Below are positions 60,775-64,000 of a stretch of 64,000 nucleotides of DNA, one piece after another. Where the stretch lies: contig NZ_PCPA01000011.1 in the NCBI RefSeq assembly GCF_002979515.1, positions 62,001 to 126,000 on the forward strand. The letters run 5' to 3'. The notes under the pieces were generated by a model. The model was not told the DNA's origin. It saw nothing but the letters and a program-made list of their open reading frames with translations, and made no database searches. The stretch comes from Microbacterium sp. MYb54. Its GTDB lineage: Bacteria; Actinomycetota; Actinomycetes; Actinomycetales; Microbacteriaceae. The position numbers and the translations under genes were made by a program. Numbering within the stretch: the first letter of the stretch is position 1; each line of letters opens with the position of its first letter.

Positions 60775-61999
60775 GCCGCTCAGCATCCGTGACGCCTGGA
60801 GCAAGATCCCCTCTCCCGGCAGCACCGAGACCGCATTCGAGCGCTTCACAGGCAAGCGTATGGAGCGGATCCTCGCGATCGTCGTCGCCATCGGTTCGGC
60901 GGTGCTCGGTGCACAGGCGCTGATCGCCGCGATGAACGGGCTGTCGCAGGCCGACACGGCGCACATCGTGATGCTCTTCGTGGTGTTCGTGCCACTCGCC
61001 GCGATGCTGGTGGCCTGCGTGAGCGGTCGAGGCGTACGGATCTTCGCCGGCATCTTCGCGGTCGTCTACGTGCTTGCGCTCGCCGCCTGGCCGACGGTCG
61101 TCGACCCGTCGGACAAGGGGGCAGGTGATCAGCCCTGGATCTTCTTCCTCGTCAACGTCGGGGTCGTCGCGGCGATGCTCGCGTTCCCGCTGCGCGTCCA
61201 GGTCGCCTGGGCGGTGGGGATGCCGTTCGTCTACGGGTACGTGCGGCTCGTGCAGGGGGAGTTCTCGCGCGACTTCTGGGTGACGACCGCTTTCGACGTG
61301 TCGTTCACGCTCATACTCGGTGTCGTCATCGTCTCGCTCGGGTGGATGTTCCGCTCCGTCGCCGCAGGCGTGGACGAGGCCAGGGGGCAGGCGGTGTCGT
61401 CCTATTCGACAGCTGCAGCGGCGGCTGCGGCCGAAGAGGAGAGGGCGGCGATGTCGGCGCTGATGCACGACAGCGTTCTCGCCGCGTTGATTGCGGCCGA
61501 GCGCGCGGAGAGCGAGCGTGCCAAGGAACTCGCCGTGGCCATGGCCCGTGAGGCGCTCACCCGGCTGGCGAACACCGAGGCCGCCGTCGCGCAGGAGGGA
61601 AGCGACGAACCTGTCGGTACGGCGCAGATCGTCGTCGAGCTGCGCCGGGCGTTGTCGGAGTTCGGTGCCGACGCGATCGTCGAGGAGCGCGGAGGCATCG
61701 GGCTCATTCCCGGCCGCGCGGCTCGTGCTCTGGTCCTCGCCGCACGGCAAGCGGTCGGCAACTCGGTAACCCATGCCAACGGGCGCGGGCTGCACATCAT
61801 CGCCGAAGGGCATGGCGATGAGGGGATCGGAGTGACGGTGTCTGACACCGGACCAGGTTTCGACGTGGAAGCGATCGGTGCAGATCGTCTCGGGATCCGC
61901 GCGTCGATCTTCGCTCGCATGGCTGGCGTCGCCGGTACCGCTGACGTCCACTCCGATGAGCACGGCACGACCGTCACTCTCGGATGGGAGCGCTCGTGA
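60764..61999 (+). CDS. Membrane sensor histidine kinase
   Basis: A 411-aa kinase. About five to six membrane spans lie between residues 35 and 197, followed by an Ala-rich helix and the phosphoacceptor region SALMHDSVLAAL with H235. The ATPase domain has an N-box (NSVTHANG) and G-box DTGPGFD (361-367). GTG 60764 has GAGG about 7 nt upstream; ATG 60752 is an alternative. It overlaps the response regulator gene and the downstream membrane gene (GTGA), so the three are coupled. No recognisable sensory domain beyond the spans. Confidence 0.9.
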   Translation: MPAEPLSIRDAWSKIPSPGSTETAFERFTGKRMERILAIVVAIGSAVLGAQALIAAMNGLSQADTAHIVMLFVVFVPLAAMLVACVSGRGVRIFAGIFAVVYVLALAAWPTVVDPSDKGAGDQPWIFFLVNVGVVAAMLAFPLRVQVAWAVGMPFVYGYVRLVQGEFSRDFWVTTAFDVSFTLILGVVIVSLGWMFRSVAAGVDEARGQAVSSYSTAAAAAAAEEERAAMSALMHDSVLAALIAAERAESERAKELAVAMAREALTRLANTEAAVAQEGSDEPVGTAQIVVELRRALSEFGADAIVEERGGIGLIPGRAARALVLAARQAVGNSVTHANGRGLHIIAEGHGDEGIGVTVSDTGPGFDVEAIGADRLGIRASIFARMAGVAGTADVHSDEHGTTVTLGWERS

Positions 62000-62988
62000 A
62001 CCGCACCGTACGCAGCGTCGCGACCTCGCTCGCCGTCGGATTCGCGCTGTACTTCGTCGCGCGCGGCATCTGGTGGATCGAGCAGCCGACGGCGCCGCTG
62101 CTGATGGTCCTCGCGATCGGCATCTACCTCGTCGTGGTGAACATCGCGATCCTGGGTGACGGCTCTTCGGTGCGGATGCCGCTGTGGTCGGCAGTCGTAT
62201 CGCTGTTGGCGAGCGCGGTCATCCCCGCACTGGTCACGTTCTCTCTCGAGCCCTTCGACCGCACCGCGCCGTTCGCGACCTGGTATATCGGCGGCCTGGG
62301 TCTGCTCGCGGTCGTGTGCATCGTTCGTCGCAGGTTCCTGATCGGCTGGCTGACGCTTGCCGTGCTCATCGTGGCTGCATCCGCCTATCTGGGCTTCGGA
62401 GTCGCGCTCAACCTCGGCCTGGTCGGATCGATCATGTGGGTCGCCGTCGCGAGGCTCCTCGTGATGTTCTGGGATCGCGCCGTCCGCGACACCGAGCGAC
62501 TCGCCGAGATCCAGCAGGCGGTCTCGGCCTGGCACGCCACGCAACGGGTGCGTCAGCGTGAGCGGCGGCTTCGCACCCAGTTCGCGCTGGCCGTCGCAGG
62601 CCCTGTGCTGAGTCGTGTCGTGGCGGCTCGCGGCGCGTTGACCGATCCCGAGAGGCTGGATGCCCGGCTGGCCGAAGGGCGGCTGCGTGACGAGCTGCGC
62701 GGAGCGGACCTGCTCAACGACGCTGTGCGCAACGCGATCGAGACGGCCCGCCGACGCGGCGCTGTCGTCACCGTGTTCGACGAGGGTGGATTCGACGGAA
62801 TCGACGAGGCGCGTCGCAGGGAGATCAGGGACGAGCTGGCGGCCGTGCTCACCCGCGCGCAGACCGCTCGACTCATCATCCGCTCGGCGCGGGATCCTCG
62901 CGTCGCGGTGACCGTGGTCGGACGAGCGGGATCGCGCTCGCCCGGCGATGATGACGCGGTGGATCTCTGGCACGAGATTCCACGCTGA
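61996..62988 (+). CDS. Kinase-associated membrane protein of unknown function
   Basis: A 330-aa protein. Four to five membrane spans occupy about 8-155, followed by a roughly 170-residue cytoplasmic region rich in Arg and Glu (RVRQRERRLRTQF). The tail (LRDELRGADLLNDAVRNAIE, RRRGAVVTVFDEGG) vaguely resembles orphan sensor modules, but no H-box, N-box or G-box can be identified. GTG 61996 overlaps the kinase stop and has GGGAG upstream. Its coupling to the kinase suggests a partner in sensing. Followed by a stem-loop. Confidence 0.75.
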   Translation: MNRTVRSVATSLAVGFALYFVARGIWWIEQPTAPLLMVLAIGIYLVVVNIAILGDGSSVRMPLWSAVVSLLASAVIPALVTFSLEPFDRTAPFATWYIGGLGLLAVVCIVRRRFLIGWLTLAVLIVAASAYLGFGVALNLGLVGSIMWVAVARLLVMFWDRAVRDTERLAEIQQAVSAWHATQRVRQRERRLRTQFALAVAGPVLSRVVAARGALTDPERLDARLAEGRLRDELRGADLLNDAVRNAIETARRRGAVVTVFDEGGFDGIDEARRREIRDELAAVLTRAQTARLIIRSARDPRVAVTVVGRAGSRSPGDDDAVDLWHEIPR

Positions 62989-63079
62989 GGCGCCGGCATC
63001 CGACGACGGCCTCGATCGGCGCAGAAACGTCCTCGGCTCCGGCCTGGGGAGGCGACCGGAGTCGAGGATGATGAGAGTG

Positions 63080-63112
63080 GGAGAGGGGCGGCGAATCCGC
63101 CAGCCCCTCTCC
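63080..63112 (+). terminator. Stem-loop terminator of the two-component operon
   Basis: GGAGAGGGGC (63080-63089) and GCCCCTCTCC (63103-63112) form a 10-bp stem with an inner GGCG/CGCC pairing. The rest of 62989-63287 shows no gene. Confidence 0.7.
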
Positions 63113-63287
63113 GTGCGGACAGTTACCCGAAAACCATCCGCTGGTGGCCGATCTACGTCTGTCTACCCTGGGACAGAGAGACCAGCCGAACGCGAAGCGT
63201 CTCCATCAGTCTGACGGTTCATCCAAACGTTGTCTGTAGGTATTTTGGGGGACACGATTTTGGCCCGCGATGGGGGATCATTGGACG

Positions 63288-64000
63288 ATGGGAATGCGTC
63301 GGGGCACAAATCTTCCGCGGATGGGCGACTTCAACCAGTCCGTGATCCTGGAGGCCATTCGGCAGTCCGGACCGGGGCTGAGCCGGATCGAGCTCGCCAC
63401 GGCGACCGGACTCTCCGCGCAGACGGTCACGAATATCACTCGGAGACTCCTCGATGACGGGTTCATCCGGGAGGCGGGGCGCACGATCAACGGTCCCGGC
63501 AAGCCTCGAGTGACGTTGCGACTCGTCGCAGACAGTCGTTTCGCGGTGGGGGTGCACCTGGATCCGGCGTTGATGACTTTCGTGCTGCTCGATCTGTCAG
63601 GCGCAGTGGTACGGCGGCTGAGTGTGCGCACCCCGGCGAAGGATCCGCGGCGGATCGTCGAAGCCATGGCCGCGACGATCGACGAGCTGATCGTGGCCTC
63701 GGGCGTGGACCGGACGCGGATCGCCGGGGTCGGGGTCGCAGCTCCCGGCCCGCTCGACGCGGAGAAGGGCACCGTCATCGATCCGCCGAAACTGCTCGGC
63801 TGGCACCGTGTTCCGCTGCGCGCAGTCCTCGCGGAGGCGACAGGCCTCCCCGTGGTGCTGGAGAAGGACACGACCTCCGCCGCGGTCGGCGAGCTCTGGA
63901 CTCGGCGGGAGTCGGCGGACGATTCGTTCGTCTTCGTCTACCTCGGGACCGGTATCGGTGCGGCCCTGGCGAGAGACGGTGAGGCGGTCAGGGGGAGCAC
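63288..64000 (+). CDS. ROK-family transcriptional regulator, N-terminal part
   Basis: The first 237 codons of a gene cut by the right edge. The N-terminal winged helix (LSRIELATATGLSAQTVTN region, about 30-60) is followed by a ROK sugar-kinase-like domain with GVGVAAPGPLD, LEKDTTSAAVGELW and YLGTGIGAAL. Such proteins repress sugar-use genes or act as kinases; the HTH argues for regulation. ATG 63288 is a tentative start; in-frame ATGs at 63270 and 63294 are alternatives and none has an ideal ribosome site. Confidence 0.85.
   Translation, partial: MGMRRGTNLPRMGDFNQSVILEAIRQSGPGLSRIELATATGLSAQTVTNITRRLLDDGFIREAGRTINGPGKPRVTLRLVADSRFAVGVHLDPALMTFVLLDLSGAVVRRLSVRTPAKDPRRIVEAMAATIDELIVASGVDRTRIAGVGVAAPGPLDAEKGTVIDPPKLLGWHRVPLRAVLAEATGLPVVLEKDTTSAAVGELWTRRESADDSFVFVYLGTGIGAALARDGEAVRGS

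Noticed and set aside
1-64000. Search for CRISPR arrays, IS elements, phage genes, tRNA and rRNA
   Set aside because: No spaced direct repeats, transposase motifs, phage structural genes, cloverleaf or rRNA signatures were seen by eye; a tRNAscan/Infernal run would be decisive.

Overview
The window reads as chromosome of a high-GC actinobacterium, most likely a Microbacteriaceae (Microbacterium-like). The grounds are strong GC-rich third-codon use, dense operons with ATGA/GTGA overlaps, frequent GTG starts, many apparently leaderless genes with a TANNNT -10 box 6-7 nt before the start, and a gene block whose content resembles the Mycobacterium sdh / nucleoside-salvage / accA3-maf neighbourhood. 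The genus is inference. No rRNA, tRNA, IS element, phage or CRISPR was seen.

Region by region. (1) 1-7895: a sugar-acid catabolic cluster with an enolase-superfamily dehydratase (cut by the left edge), an IclR regulator, an ABC sugar importer without its own ATPase, an SDR dehydrogenase, a DapA-family lyase, an SMP-30 lactonase and a KDPG-type aldolase. Both divergent promoter regions carry the same TTATGCAT(A/T)TTGTG element. (2) 7999-10246: a MacB/FtsX-type ABC exporter pair. (3) 10322-19354: gnd plus an L-idonate/gluconate-type cluster (two hydroxyacid dehydrogenases, IclR, MFS symporter, 5-ketogluconate reductase-like SDR, FAH-family protein, L-idonate 5-dehydrogenase, gluconokinase) that should feed 6-phosphogluconate to Gnd. 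Two intergenic regions share a 32-bp element, one copy of which lies across a clear promoter. (4) 19372-26908: a 41-aa membrane microprotein, rplY with a structured leader, pth, a proline-rich membrane protein, trpS, SRPBCC/DUF4166-type proteins, xth and a YihY/BrkB protein. (5) 27018-30515: sdhCDAB. (6) 30674-42965: manC, a nucleoside ABC importer joined to cdd-deoA-add, a polysaccharide deacetylase, a PfkB kinase and an alpha/beta hydrolase. (7) 43021-52255: a flavin monooxygenase, then a six-gene overlapping operon holding a complete mannitol PTS (EIIB-like, HPr, EI, EIICB, EIIA, MtlD) opposite its PRD regulator MtlR, and a second HPr. (8) 52258-64000: phosphomutase and punA, an LpdA-like flavoprotein, the biotinylated acyl-CoA carboxylase subunit, maf, a TrmA/RlmD-family RNA methyltransferase, a response regulator / histidine kinase / membrane protein trio, and the start of a ROK regulator.

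How they work together: three carbohydrate routes (sugar acid, idonate/gluconate, mannitol) and one nucleoside route converge on central metabolism, each with a transporter, enzymes and mostly a local regulator. No obviously foreign island is visible. The most unusual points are the repeated regulator elements, enzymes missing canonical active-site or metal residues (DapA-like, idonate dehydrogenase, LpdA), the duplicated HPr and orphan EIIB, the SRPBCC-DUF4166 fusion, and the maf/methyltransferase divergent promoter whose -10 boxes overlap.
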